From contig NZ_AP024655.1 in the NCBI RefSeq assembly GCF_019977355.1, forward strand, positions 3,782,001 to 3,846,000: a stretch of 64,000 bases of DNA. The letters run 5' to 3'. The DNA is from Arthrobacter sp. NicSoilB8 (GTDB lineage: Bacteria > Actinomycetota > Actinomycetes > Actinomycetales > Micrococcaceae). A program made the position numbers and the translations under genes. Below the pieces are notes generated by a model that had not been told where the DNA came from, did not search any database, and was given only the letters and a program-made list of their open reading frames with translations. Each line of letters opens with the position of its first letter. Within the stretch, counting starts at the first letter, position 1. Below are positions 42,859 to 51,923 of the stretch, one piece after another.

Positions 42859-44204
42859 TAGTTGTCCCCTCCTGGCTCAAGTATCTTAATCGCTTCGTCC
42901 AGTTCATTGAGGAAGCTTGGCGGGGCCTCGAATCCCGGATTTGCGAGCAAGTACCTGAGCACTGTGAGGTCCCATCCAATGTTCTGCAGTGGCGCTGCGG
43001 GCGCGGGGCCGGGGACGATGAGCTTGAATACCTCACTCTGCACATACAGAACAGGTACCGTCCACTGATGCAGATTGTTGGCCGCAGACCGGAACGTCTC
43101 GTTGTGGCGGTTGACATCGATCAGCTGTCGTCGGGGTTCCACCAGCAGTCGCGGCCAGTCAATGACTGCCGTTGTCTGCGGCGGCAGACCCACAAGCGCG
43201 GTCAGCAGTTCCTTATAGAACTGGCCGCTGAAGCAGATGGCGTCCTCCGGAACTATCGGTTCGCGCATGCCGACGACGGCTGGGTACCCGCCGCGGGCAA
43301 CCAGGTCGCGGGCCAGAGATTGCAGATTCCCTCTGGTCGCTGCGGCCTCGCAGCAGTTGAGCACAACGAGCCACGGCGGGCTGGCAGCGTCCCCGAGCAT
43401 GGAAATCTGCTCAGCCTCCAGCAGTAGCGGGGAGAACAGCCGGCCGGCGAGCCAGTCCGTGGGTGTGGCCAGCTCCAGATGCGGCGTGTCAGCGTCGGGA
43501 GAGAGCCCGTGGCAGTAGAAGTGCAGGATGTCAGGCCGGAATTCGCGTATTTTTTGTCGCAGCTCGTCAAATCCAGCATTCCCGGGCAGTCCCCTGACCT
43601 CGACGTTGGGCCTATGCTCATCGGCAATTTTCTGCTCAAGCCCGGGTTCGCCGGCAAAGACCAGAACCTTGGTCTCCACCGTCGAGGCGTCCAAGGTAGC
43701 GGCGAAGCGGTTCCACTCGTCAGCCGCGGGTATTCCGAAGCAGGACAGCAAGAGCACTAAGCGCAACGGGGGGTGAAAAACACGATCACCCTTTGACGGG
43801 GAACTGGCTCTGACGACTCGCGCCACCGACCACCTGGAATCGAGGGCAAGAAAGGTGCCGTTTGGACCGCACACCGTTTCCCACGGGATCTTCTCCGGTT
43901 CTCCGCCGACGGAAGGTAGCTCCACCAGGAGTGGACAATATCCGTTGACCGCTGCGGCGGCATTCTGGAGTGCGGCAGCGACGTCCGGATGCGACAACGA
44001 CAAGTCAGCGTAGACCTTGGTTCCGATCTGAAGGATGACGTCCTGGCCATCGTTGAGTAACCCCGTAACGAGGTCATCGGCAGTGCTGCTGATGAAAGTG
44101 CAGGACTGCCCGTTGCCAATCGGCGGGTCCTCCAACGAAATAACCGTTTGGGTACCACCGCCAGGCAGCTGGTGAATGGCTGCCCGGATTGTCACGGAAT
44201 TCAT
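42858..44204 (-). CDS. CHAT-domain protease (caspase fold)
   Basis: 448 residues. The N-terminal 130 residues are strand-rich (GGTQTVISLEDPPIGNGQ, EKIPWETVCGPNGTFLALDS). The CHAT domain follows, with DILHFYCHGLSPDADTPHLE (His232) and WLVVLNCCEAAATRGN (Cys285), then VGMREPIVPEDAICFSGQFY, the conserved post-catalytic strand and helix. Both catalytic positions are intact. TAATG overlaps at both ends couple it to the genes before and after. CHAT proteases are executioners in several defence systems and are usually activated by partner sensors; no sensor domain is fused here. Confidence 0.85.
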   Translation of the reverse strand: MNSVTIRAAIHQLPGGGTQTVISLEDPPIGNGQSCTFISSTADDLVTGLLNDGQDVILQIGTKVYADLSLSHPDVAAALQNAAAAVNGYCPLLVELPSVGGEPEKIPWETVCGPNGTFLALDSRWSVARVVRASSPSKGDRVFHPPLRLVLLLSCFGIPAADEWNRFAATLDASTVETKVLVFAGEPGLEQKIADEHRPNVEVRGLPGNAGFDELRQKIREFRPDILHFYCHGLSPDADTPHLELATPTDWLAGRLFSPLLLEAEQISMLGDAASPPWLVVLNCCEAAATRGNLQSLARDLVARGGYPAVVGMREPIVPEDAICFSGQFYKELLTALVGLPPQTTAVIDWPRLLVEPRRQLIDVNRHNETFRSAANNLHQWTVPVLYVQSEVFKLIVPGPAPAAPLQNIGWDLTVLRYLLANPGFEAPPSFLNELDEAIKILEPGGDN

Positions 44205-45619
44205 TACTGCACCTCCGGCGGAGTCCCGGGTGTTCCACCGGTTTGTGAGGCGACCACATGGCGTTCGAGGATGTCCGCTGCAGCCTCAAGCGCGTGCTCG
44301 ATCTGCCGCGAGGATTCGGCATCAGCGTCCCGGCCGCCAGCTCCTTTCAAGGTAGCCAGAAGCTCGCCTTGAATCTGTTCAAGCGCTCTGGCGCCGGCGG
44401 CAACCCACGCCGGGGTGGCGGCCGAATTCAGAGACATCTTCGTGGCGGGTCCAACAACAGTCGTGCGTCCCGAGGGGTCCAGGAGGGAACCTTCCATGCT
44501 CTGGTAGAAATCGTCAGGAATGAATTGTGGATGGAGCCATAGGCTCACTGATTCCATGCGGCGAACCGGGCGTGGCGCACCGCCGAGTATCAGCCCGTAG
44601 GCTGAGGCGAGTTCGTGGAACCCCGGGTCGGACTCCAGATCGTGGGACAGTACGGCCAGCGGCTTGGTCTGCGCCAGGCTGTCGGCTAGTTCACGGCGTC
44701 CCATCGGCGCGTAGTCATGGAAAGGACCGGTAAAACAAGCAGTCCAGGCACCCGTGACCGTGAGAAAAGTGTTCAGCTCGGGGGCCGCTACAAACCGGCT
44801 CCATTCCCGATCTGCGTTGAGCAGGGGTGAGGACGCTAAGGCCAGCGCGCCCCTATCGCCCGAGTAGTATCCGTGGCAGATGAATTGAACGGCATCCAGC
44901 GCCTGGCCGCCCAGCGCGGCTTGGACCCAGCGTAACCAAGGACTGCGGAGATTTGATTCCCCGGATAGCCTGGGGCTCCTGGCAGCAGGCTCAAACTGTT
45001 CAGCTTCCTGCGGATTGTGAACGACGATGCCGGCCATGCCACTGAAAACCTCCAGCAGCTCTTCGTATTTTTCCGCGTCCGCAAAGACATGGACCCGCAA
45101 AGGAGCCGGGACGGCCGCCCGGACAGCGTCCAGATACCGCTGGAGCGTGTCCGCAGTATCGACTCGAAACTTTGCCCGCGGGGAGCTGGCAACAACGGCA
45201 ACCTCAAGAGAGGATCCCGATCCCTCCGGCCGAAGCAGGCAGTAGGGCAATCTAAGGACGGGTCCCCCAAAAATACGTCCCAGCATTGCTTCCCATGGGA
45301 GCAACCGCAGCAGGCCGGCAGGTGCGGGGAGTTCCAGCCAGAGCACCCTGCCCGGGGGAACCAGTTCCCTTATCCGTGCACCAACAGACTCCGGAATATG
45401 AAAACGGGACGGATGTTCATCCCCCCTGAGTCTGCCTTCGAGCCCCAGTTCTGAAACCGGTATCTCGGCCAGTGGGACCGCATCTCCCCCTCCATCTTGT
45501 AGTTCGAAGACGGCCGACGGCGTTGCCCCCCGTGTGCTGCCGTAGAAATCGGTTGCCGAGCGATCCAACCGAATCCGTAAAACCACGAGATTGTTTTCCA
45601 CTCGAAGTAAAGCAGCCAT
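44204..45619 (-). CDS. Divergent CHAT-like protease
   Basis: 471 residues. The LLRLLPWEAMLGRIF, PVLRLPYCLLRP layout is as in CHAT proteins before the catalytic core. His249 lies in DAVQFICHGYYSGDRGALAL, and Cys295 is the likely nucleophile in TVTGAWTACFTGPF. Then come GRRELADSLAQTKPLAVLSH and, at the C-terminus, a long helical tail (ARALEQIQGELLATLKGAGG, QIEHALEAAADILERH). It differs enough from the next gene to be an old duplicate with its own role. The stop overlaps the next start (TAATG), and a 1-bp gap separates it from the hydrolase gene upstream. Confidence 0.78.
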   Translation of the reverse strand: MAALLRVENNLVVLRIRLDRSATDFYGSTRGATPSAVFELQDGGGDAVPLAEIPVSELGLEGRLRGDEHPSRFHIPESVGARIRELVPPGRVLWLELPAPAGLLRLLPWEAMLGRIFGGPVLRLPYCLLRPEGSGSSLEVAVVASSPRAKFRVDTADTLQRYLDAVRAAVPAPLRVHVFADAEKYEELLEVFSGMAGIVVHNPQEAEQFEPAARSPRLSGESNLRSPWLRWVQAALGGQALDAVQFICHGYYSGDRGALALASSPLLNADREWSRFVAAPELNTFLTVTGAWTACFTGPFHDYAPMGRRELADSLAQTKPLAVLSHDLESDPGFHELASAYGLILGGAPRPVRRMESVSLWLHPQFIPDDFYQSMEGSLLDPSGRTTVVGPATKMSLNSAATPAWVAAGARALEQIQGELLATLKGAGGRDADAESSRQIEHALEAAADILERHVVASQTGGTPGTPPEVQ

Positions 45620-45620
45620 T

Positions 45621-47063
45621 TTAGACTTCCGCCCTGACCTGATTCAGCAACATCCACCAAGTCCATTTGTTGCTGACGTCCGAATGGCCTCCGATGACAC
45701 GGGAACTTTCCACTCCGATGACGCGGGAATTCCCGTTGAGGTCATACAGTTCCCCTGTGTCCTTGGCCGGAACTACCACGACTCCTGCTCCGGGAGCGGG
45801 TCCGTAGCCTCCAAGGGCGGCATACCGACCGGGGGGGCCCGCCGCGATCTCAATGTCCCCTAGATCCGAGGCACGGCGAACCGCGAGATGGAAAATCTTC
45901 GTCAACGGAAAATCCCGGGCGCTAAAGGTCGACAGAATGGGTTGCCTGCAGCGGTCAACGGAGAGTGCCCGGAAATACCCGCCCGGACGGCCTGTCCCAG
46001 GTACTTCCGGTGAAAAGCACAGATAGCTTATGGCTGGCTGCAGAAGCAGGACCGACTCGACGGCCCGGGGAAGCTCTCCGGCACATAGCGCGGAGAGCAC
46101 CAGCTTGCCACCAAAGGAGTGGCCGATCAGGTGTACCCGCGCGGATGTCTTGGCAAGGATATCGGACAGCAGCCCGTGAACACCGTCGGCACCGACGCGA
46201 CCCGCGCGGTCTTTCATCATCCACACCGACGTCGTGCGGATCAGCTCGCGGGGGTTCAGGAATTCAATCAGCCCAGCAGCCTGGGGATCCGGGATGGGAG
46301 GCAGCATACCCGAGGGTTCCCCATTGCCGCCGCTGGAGGCACCGCCTGTTGAGCCGAAGCCAAACCCTCCCCGGGCGAAGCCGAATTGGTCCCCCTCATC
46401 CCGATCGGAGTTGGGCAGGTTCTTCCATATCGACATCAGCTCAGTCTCCGTTATCCGGCCGGCATCAAGGTTCAAATCGTCCTTGGTCCCGTCCTCGAAC
46501 CATAAAGGTGCCAGAAACGAGGAAAATTCCTGGGCTTCCGTTCCACTGAGGCCAGGTTTTTGCGCCATTTCGTAGAACCTGGCCCGCGCCTCAGGCCGTA
46601 ACTGACGAGCGATTTCTGTTTTGGTGGCTTCCTCTACTCCTACTAACTCATCCGATTCAGGTGCTACCCCGGCACCGTCGCCTGCGATCTTGGGCGGGGA
46701 TTCATCTGGATCAACGAGCACGGCGCTCGGCCAGAAAACGCCTACTAGCAGGGGACGGTATGTCCTGCCGGGAGGGTCCGGAAGGTCTGCGTGGAGGCTG
46801 GCGAAACCCTTGATGAAGGTTTCGTACGCTTCCACTGCGCGTGGCCAGGGTGTGTTCCAGCCGTGCGAGAAGAGAAAGATGTCGCTGTAGTGGGTGTCGG
46901 GCTCTAACTCAGCTTTCCTGAGATTCTTCAGCAGTTCGCCAAGGGTAACTGGTCCGGTGCACCGTCCATCCTGGTCAAAGGGAACGACGTAGAACGGAGC
47001 CGTCGTACCATCGTGCAAGACGATTTGGCGGTATGGGCCGGAGATGGGTACAGAAGGTGCCAC
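45621..47063 (-). CDS. Alpha/beta-hydrolase-fold protein
   Basis: 480 residues from GTG at 47063, with GAGGAG upstream. DIFLFSHGWNTPWPRAVEAY (near 61-80) is the oxyanion-loop HGW motif. ARVHLIGHSFGGKLVLSALC supplies the nucleophile elbow with Ser316. A late His is available in ESSRVIGGHSDVSNKW. Between them lies a 200-residue insert, partly glycine-rich and disordered (FARGGFGFGSTGGASSGGNG), with an EF-hand-like DLNLDAGRITETELMSIWKN segment. Serine hydrolases of this sort may act as lipase, esterase or peptidase. It heads the tightly coupled three-caspase unit (1-bp gap). Confidence 0.85.
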   Translation of the reverse strand: MAPSVPISGPYRQIVLHDGTTAPFYVVPFDQDGRCTGPVTLGELLKNLRKAELEPDTHYSDIFLFSHGWNTPWPRAVEAYETFIKGFASLHADLPDPPGRTYRPLLVGVFWPSAVLVDPDESPPKIAGDGAGVAPESDELVGVEEATKTEIARQLRPEARARFYEMAQKPGLSGTEAQEFSSFLAPLWFEDGTKDDLNLDAGRITETELMSIWKNLPNSDRDEGDQFGFARGGFGFGSTGGASSGGNGEPSGMLPPIPDPQAAGLIEFLNPRELIRTTSVWMMKDRAGRVGADGVHGLLSDILAKTSARVHLIGHSFGGKLVLSALCAGELPRAVESVLLLQPAISYLCFSPEVPGTGRPGGYFRALSVDRCRQPILSTFSARDFPLTKIFHLAVRRASDLGDIEIAAGPPGRYAALGGYGPAPGAGVVVVPAKDTGELYDLNGNSRVIGVESSRVIGGHSDVSNKWTWWMLLNQVRAEV

Positions 47064-47086
47064 AGCGTGCTCCTCGGAATTGCCAA

Positions 47087-48076
47087 CTATTGAAGACCGA
47101 AAGTTGCGACGACGGGGGCGTGGTCGGATTCGGGGTATTTGCGGTCGACAGCGAATGCCGCGGACTCGTCGTGGAGGACCTCGTTGTGGATCTCCGAGCC
47201 GCGGTAGTCTGCCAGCAGGTTGCGGGTCACGAGCATGTGGTCAAGCATCTGGCCGCGGCCTTGGTGGAAGAGGGTGTACCGGCCCGGCTCGGGGACCGTG
47301 TGCTCGATCGGCACCAAGATCCTTCCGACCAGGTCCGGGTTGCCGGTATCCTCGACATCGCCGCGGATGGTCTTGACCGGCACCTCCTCGGGCGCGGCGT
47401 TGAAGTCTCCGGCCACGATGATGCGCGCGTCCGGGTCGGCCCCGAGGATCCTCTCGACCAGCCTGCGCACTTCCAGTGCCTGGGACATGCGCTTCATGGA
47501 CGAGATGAAGCTTCCCTCGGCCCAGGCATCCGCCGTTCGCCAGGTGAAGCTGTCGATCTTCTGCCCAGGGATATCGGTGGGAATCTTGGACTTCAGGTGC
47601 ACGTTGACCGCGTGCAGCAGCCGCCCATTACCCAGATCCAGCTGCACATACAGGATGGGCCGTTCCACTCCAATCTCCACCGCGGCGGCATCCGGAGGGA
47701 GCGCCGTCAGACGCCGGTATTGGAGCCTTGCAACGAGATCGTTACTCAGCTGCTCGACGGCCAGCACCGGCACATGGGTGGCGACCACCAGATTCCGCTC
47801 GTCGAACACGGCACCGTCCGGTCCCCGCGTGCTCACGAGGTTGGCCCCGTCCAAGTTCGTACCGGCCAGCAGCTCTTCCAGTGCCAGCACGGCCCTGGGC
47901 TGGCCTGGACGCTCCTGGCCGTTCACCTCCTGAAAAAAGGCAAGATCCGTGCGAAGCCGGACGATCTGCGGCCGCATCAGCGCGATCCGCTCGGCCAGCG
48001 ACGGCCGCCCCCCCGGGCCTGTCTCGTCAAAATTCTCCAAGTTGAACGTCGAAACCCGAAACTCCGCCATGTTCAT
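47087..48076 (-). CDS. Endonuclease/exonuclease/phosphatase (EEP) family enzyme
   Basis: About 330 residues. I use ATG at 48076 (or 48070), preceded by GGAAGG; the frame is open to 48178 but lacks family character there. FRVSTFNLENFDE is the first EEP strand with Asn, TDLAFFQEVNGQ the metal-binding Glu, LLHAVNVHLKSK and RIIVAGDFNAAP the His/Asp/Asn set, and RKYPESDHAPVVATF the C-terminal SDHxP motif. All catalytic positions are present, so it should be an active Mg-dependent nuclease or phosphodiesterase. No signal peptide. It is the second gene of the operon, followed after 23 bp by the hydrolase. Confidence 0.9.
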   Translation of the reverse strand: MNMAEFRVSTFNLENFDETGPGGRPSLAERIALMRPQIVRLRTDLAFFQEVNGQERPGQPRAVLALEELLAGTNLDGANLVSTRGPDGAVFDERNLVVATHVPVLAVEQLSNDLVARLQYRRLTALPPDAAAVEIGVERPILYVQLDLGNGRLLHAVNVHLKSKIPTDIPGQKIDSFTWRTADAWAEGSFISSMKRMSQALEVRRLVERILGADPDARIIVAGDFNAAPEEVPVKTIRGDVEDTGNPDLVGRILVPIEHTVPEPGRYTLFHQGRGQMLDHMLVTRNLLADYRGSEIHNEVLHDESAAFAVDRKYPESDHAPVVATFGLQ

Positions 48077-48192
48077 CACCGCCGCCTTCCTCGAGCCGCA
48101 CAGGATACGGATTGGGGGCCATGCACCAGCACGACCGTTGCTGATCACTTCTGCTGGTGTACGCACCAGATGGAGCAAGCAAGGGGATTCAC

Positions 48193-49644
48193 CTAAGCGA
48201 CCGTGACGTCCACCTTCATCTCGGGGGCACCGGGCGTGCCGGAAATATTGATGGTGACGCCGGACCAGGTACCGTCCGGCAGGTTGAGTGCAGGGGTCGT
48301 CGTCCTGCCGATCGTCTTGTTGTCTGCGAGGGGATAGAGATCGTTGGCGTCCCCCCTGTTTCCTTGGCCGAAGATCTTCGCGAGATCGCGCCGGTTGTCA
48401 GCCTGGATGAGTTCGATGGCGAGGGCTTGTTCGTCATTGACATTGTCGATCGCCTCATCAACGACATAGACGGCGATTCCTTCGTCTGGCAGGAATGAGT
48501 CCTGGCCGTGCCGACGCCGGTATTCGACGGCGATGTACTGTGTTTCAGTCATCCGCTTTTTGTTCTGTATGAACAGCATTCCGCCGCCCTCGGCAGCCGG
48601 CTCCATCACGATGTTCTTTGTGGTCTTGGTGACCATCTGGGGCGTAATCCATCCGTGAAACATGCGGAGCATGCCATTGGGGAAAGCCGGCGTCAGTCCG
48701 CCGTTTCCCCACGAACCGGACGCCATCAGGCAGTAGTCGCCAAGGCCGTTGGACTGGGTGGCCTGTAGCCGCCCCGTGTCGTAGTAGTCCGCCCAGCGCG
48801 CAGCGAGATGGCCCCACTCATGGGCGCAGACCCCAACCATACAGTCCTCCGGTACGGTGAGGAAGGTCCGGACAGACAAGCCCTCATTAACCTTGATGCC
48901 TCCGGGCACGATCCATTTCAAGCTCCACAGATCGTCCCGGGACCGGGTCTGCTCGGCTCCGCGGCCGGCATGGACAATGAAAAGGGCGGTGACCGTATCC
49001 TCGTCGAGAGCATCAAGAGCGGGATCAAACTCGACGCCCCCAGCAATTGCCGCCTGCACGGCATCTCGGGCCATGCCTTGGGCATTGCGCGGAAAACTCT
49101 CGCTCATGCCAGAGTTACCACTCGCGTAGAAGCTCAGCGGACGCGGCAGGCGGAACCAGCCATGAACCTCCCCCTCTACATCGATCCCGGAGCCGGAATC
49201 GGCGTCGAAGCCGCTCACCATTCGGTAGAAATCGCGCATACTGCCGGTGGGGAAGAGTTCGTTGCTGAAGAGCATCGTGTCGTAGTATCCCCCGCCGTGA
49301 TTCGGATCATGTTCCAGGTCGGGGAAATCGACCAGGAGCACGAGGGTACGTATCGTTCCCTTCAATTGTTTGTCCGGCCTCGCGATCAGTTGCTTGTCGC
49401 CGCTGGGTCCTTCGGTCAGGGAACCGTCATCAAGGCCAACGAAATTCTCTCCCCGCCGTCCAGAACGCCAGACCCAGTAGTACTGCTCGAACGTCATGCT
49501 TCGAGGGAGGCGGCGCGATTGCAGAAGCTCTTGATAGCGGGCGTACAGTTCCGCCATGGCCTGGGGCGACAACGGCACCGGACAGGCGTAGTCGCAGCCA
49601 TGGAGGCTGCCGTCGAAGTGCCATGGATTGAGGGTGACCCGCAT
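48193..49644 (-). CDS. M6-family (immune inhibitor A-like) metalloprotease
   Basis: 483 residues from ATG at 49644, with AAAGG 8 nt upstream; a GTG at 49662 is less likely. [20 protein letters not shown], then [13 protein letters not shown], and [20 protein letters not shown] are typical of the M6 N-terminal part. The zinc motif is intact: [20 protein letters not shown] (HExxH plus downstream Asp), followed by [13 protein letters not shown] as Met-turn-like. The C-terminus is beta-rich ([20 protein letters not shown]). No signal peptide, although secreted M6 proteases are the norm. It appears to be the first gene of the minus-strand operon that ends at 41428. Confidence 0.87.
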   Translation of the reverse strand: MRVTLNPWHFDGSLHGCDYACPVPLSPQAMAELYARYQELLQSRRLPRSMTFEQYYWVWRSGRRGENFVGLDDGSLTEGPSGDKQLIARPDKQLKGTIRTLVLLVDFPDLEHDPNHGGGYYDTMLFSNELFPTGSMRDFYRMVSGFDADSGSGIDVEGEVHGWFRLPRPLSFYASGNSGMSESFPRNAQGMARDAVQAAIAGGVEFDPALDALDEDTVTALFIVHAGRGAEQTRSRDDLWSLKWIVPGGIKVNEGLSVRTFLTVPEDCMVGVCAHEWGHLAARWADYYDTGRLQATQSNGLGDYCLMASGSWGNGGLTPAFPNGMLRMFHGWITPQMVTKTTKNIVMEPAAEGGGMLFIQNKKRMTETQYIAVEYRRRHGQDSFLPDEGIAVYVVDEAIDNVNDEQALAIELIQADNRRDLAKIFGQGNRGDANDLYPLADNKTIGRTTTPALNLPDGTWSGVTINISGTPGAPEMKVDVTVA

Positions 49645-50184
49645 GGGAGTGTTGCCTTTCACGTGACATTGCCGTATGACGAGATAAAGTTGCCATCTTC
49701 AGTAAGCACCGGCACCGTTACCACAGCGTTACTGGGTGGGTGTCATGCCGGTACGGCCCCTGTGCTACCCGCCTGCGTCCGCGGTCGGCAGGAAGGGGCG
49801 TTCTGTTGCAGGCCTTGTCGCTGCGATTGTCAGTCAGGGCTAAACGATGTTGCGGTCTCCACGCCCAGGCCGCCGGCACTTCCGCCCGAGAATGCGGGAG
49901 ACCGTATCGCCGTGGTGTCCTAGGCCTTGGCAGCCCTGGCAGCGGCGGCCTGCACGCCCGTCCGGGCCGCGGTAGCGCCTAAGTTCATCCCACGTTTGCT
50001 AGCACGACTGCGCTTGGCAAGTTGTCAATCGATCTTGTCCGGTGGAGCGGGCCGGAACCCCGGCAAGCGGCAGCATCGAACATGATACGAGCCGCTCTCG
50101 CTCTTTTGGCTCGCGATATTCGTGACCTTGAAGGACATGAATCACGCCGCCGTGCCGCCGATATCCGTGACTGCGTGTACGGGA
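49645..50184. other. 540-bp gap between the two right-hand operons
   Basis: No convincing gene. It separates the tyrosinase group from the M6/EEP/hydrolase/CHAT group and presumably carries the promoter of the latter. No perfect terminator hairpin was found after the tyrosinase stop at 50185. Confidence 0.45.
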
Positions 50185-51174
50185 TCAGTCCACCCAGAAC
50201 GGGCTGATGACCGGCCTGAGGGTCCTCGCCATTGCTGATGCATCCGGGGCGTCCGGCGGCTGCTCGTAGCTGTACCCCAATGCGGAGATGTCCAGAACTT
50301 CGCGGATGGTGTGAGCACCGGGCCGAACGCCGTCGTCGATGTTATGGCCCGGGGGCCCATCCCGCAGCGGCGCATAGTGGGGGGCGCCATCGGGATTGGC
50401 CGTCTGCTGCAGTTCCTGCCAGTCGGCCCAGACCTTGTCAATGAAACAGTGGTGGAGGAAAAACACCGGGTCCTCAGGGGAGGTCATCAGCAGCATGTTT
50501 CCACCCACCCAGACATGGACCCGGTTGTGCAACTGTGAGCCGGTAGTGCTCACCCTGCTGTCGCCGCGTCGGGTGACGAAGCCCTCCAGCCGGTTGCGGA
50601 ACCCGATGGTGAACGGACTGGCGCTGTAAGGCGGGGTGTCGTAGAAGACTTCTCCGAGTGCCAACTGCAGGTCCGCTGGTGTCGGGATGCTGTCAATGAA
50701 CTGTCCGAAGCTGCGTTTCAGCCCCGGGCCGGGGAGGCCCTCCGCGCCGTAATCGGGGACCGGCCAGCGGCCGTTCCCGTGGGCAAAGGGTCCGCTGGCC
50801 ACGCGCCATTCGTCGGCTTCAACACCGTTGCCCCCCATGAAGTCTTCCGACCACACAGGGGAAGCTGCCGGGTCGGAGGTGTCTTCCGTCCAGTTCCAGT
50901 ACGGGATAGACACGGAGGAATCGATGGCGCGCAATTCGGTTTCCAGCTGGTACAGGAATTCGCGGTGCCAGGGCAGGAAGGCTGGACCCCGGTGCGCACC
51001 ATTGCGGTAGTTGCCGTCGCGTGGTTCGAAGGGCAGGACCGCAGGCTGCATGACTTGGTGGTGCCAGTGCACAAACTTGTCGTACTTACCCTTGGCCTTC
51101 AGTTCCAGCAGGGCCGTGACGAAGGCAAGCTGCTCCGGCGCGGTGAGGGAGCGGACGTTCTTTCGGACAAACAT
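50185..51174 (-). CDS. Tyrosinase-family type-3 copper protein
   Basis: 329 residues from ATG at 51174, with AAGGAAAA upstream. CuA ligands lie in KFVHWHHQVM, NYRNGAHRGPAFLPWHREFL (His61, His70); CuB ligands in LHNRVHVWVGGNM and DPVFFLHHCFIDKVWADWQ. SIPYWNWTEDTSDPAASPVW is the usual strand before CuB. The enzyme should oxidise phenols or catechols; the physiological substrate is unknown. No Sec or Tat signal is seen, and no MelC1-type caddie, but a small protein gene lies 18 bp upstream and may assist. Part of a group with that protein and the genes further right. Confidence 0.92.
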   Translation of the reverse strand: MFVRKNVRSLTAPEQLAFVTALLELKAKGKYDKFVHWHHQVMQPAVLPFEPRDGNYRNGAHRGPAFLPWHREFLYQLETELRAIDSSVSIPYWNWTEDTSDPAASPVWSEDFMGGNGVEADEWRVASGPFAHGNGRWPVPDYGAEGLPGPGLKRSFGQFIDSIPTPADLQLALGEVFYDTPPYSASPFTIGFRNRLEGFVTRRGDSRVSTTGSQLHNRVHVWVGGNMLLMTSPEDPVFFLHHCFIDKVWADWQELQQTANPDGAPHYAPLRDGPPGHNIDDGVRPGAHTIREVLDISALGYSYEQPPDAPDASAMARTLRPVISPFWVD

Positions 51175-51192
51175 GGCGGTTTTCCTTGTGGC

Positions 51193-51600
51193 TCAGGATT
51201 GTTTGACGGCAATGAACGATGCAACATATCCGGCCGCAGCCTGACCGCCGGAATGGGGAACGGTCCGGATGACCGATCCCGCAATGGCAGGACGCTGGTC
51301 GACACCGTGAGGCCAGATGGGTGCCAGATATCCCACGTAGTCATAGACCCACAGCTCGCTGCCGATCTCCCCGGAGCCTTGGAATCGCAGGGCGAAAGGG
51401 TTGCCGTAGCTGTAACCTCCCGTGAGGTTCAGTCTCCACCCCTCGCCGCCGAGGGTGCCCGACAGGCGGCCGAATTCCGGCGCCGTCAGGTCCAGGGTCC
51501 CGGCACCGAACCGGAGGGCACCGAACTCCTTGGACAGGTCCGGATCATTTCGAAAACTTCTGTAGCTCCAAGACCCGGCGAAAGGATTGTCGATTTCCAT
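51193..51600 (-). CDS. Small beta-rich protein, probable tyrosinase partner
   Basis: 135 residues from ATG at 51600, with GGAAAC upstream. It reads PFAGSWSYRSFRNDPDLSKE, GALRFGAGTLDLTAPEFGRL and GGYSYGNPFALRFQGSGEIG, then ELWVYDYVGYLAPIWP. It is an all-beta single-domain protein with AGSWxYRSFxNxP at the start. It lies only 18 bp upstream of the tyrosinase gene, so it may be co-made with it as chaperone or accessory protein, by analogy with MelC1, although no sequence relation to MelC1 is visible. The family is otherwise unknown to me. Confidence 0.7.
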   Translation of the reverse strand: MEIDNPFAGSWSYRSFRNDPDLSKEFGALRFGAGTLDLTAPEFGRLSGTLGGEGWRLNLTGGYSYGNPFALRFQGSGEIGSELWVYDYVGYLAPIWPHGVDQRPAIAGSVIRTVPHSGGQAAAGYVASFIAVKQS

Positions 51601-51923
51601 AGCTGTTTCCGATCAAAGGACGAATAGCTAGAGTCCGGGCACATCTGTGCGACAAGGACTGCTGTGAGGCCTGCAATGCCCTAGCAGAACGATCAGGCCG
51701 GCGGAACCCTTCGGATTGGCATTCAACTTCCAACCTCTTACTTCCCCACGCGGCGTGGACGACCCTTCCTATGAGCGGTCGCGACCAGTCTCCGCGGTCC
51801 CCGTTACTGCAGCGTTACCGACGGTGCGGTGTCAGAGGCAGGACGACCTGGGCGAACTGCCGGAACATCAACGGGTAGCGTCGGATCTGCGGCGACTGGG
51901 CCATTTACACTGGCCAGTCATGC
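51601..51923. other. 323-bp spacer
   Basis: Upstream of the small protein/tyrosinase pair. No convincing gene. It likely carries a promoter for the pair; no clear operator or terminator was seen. Confidence 0.4.
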
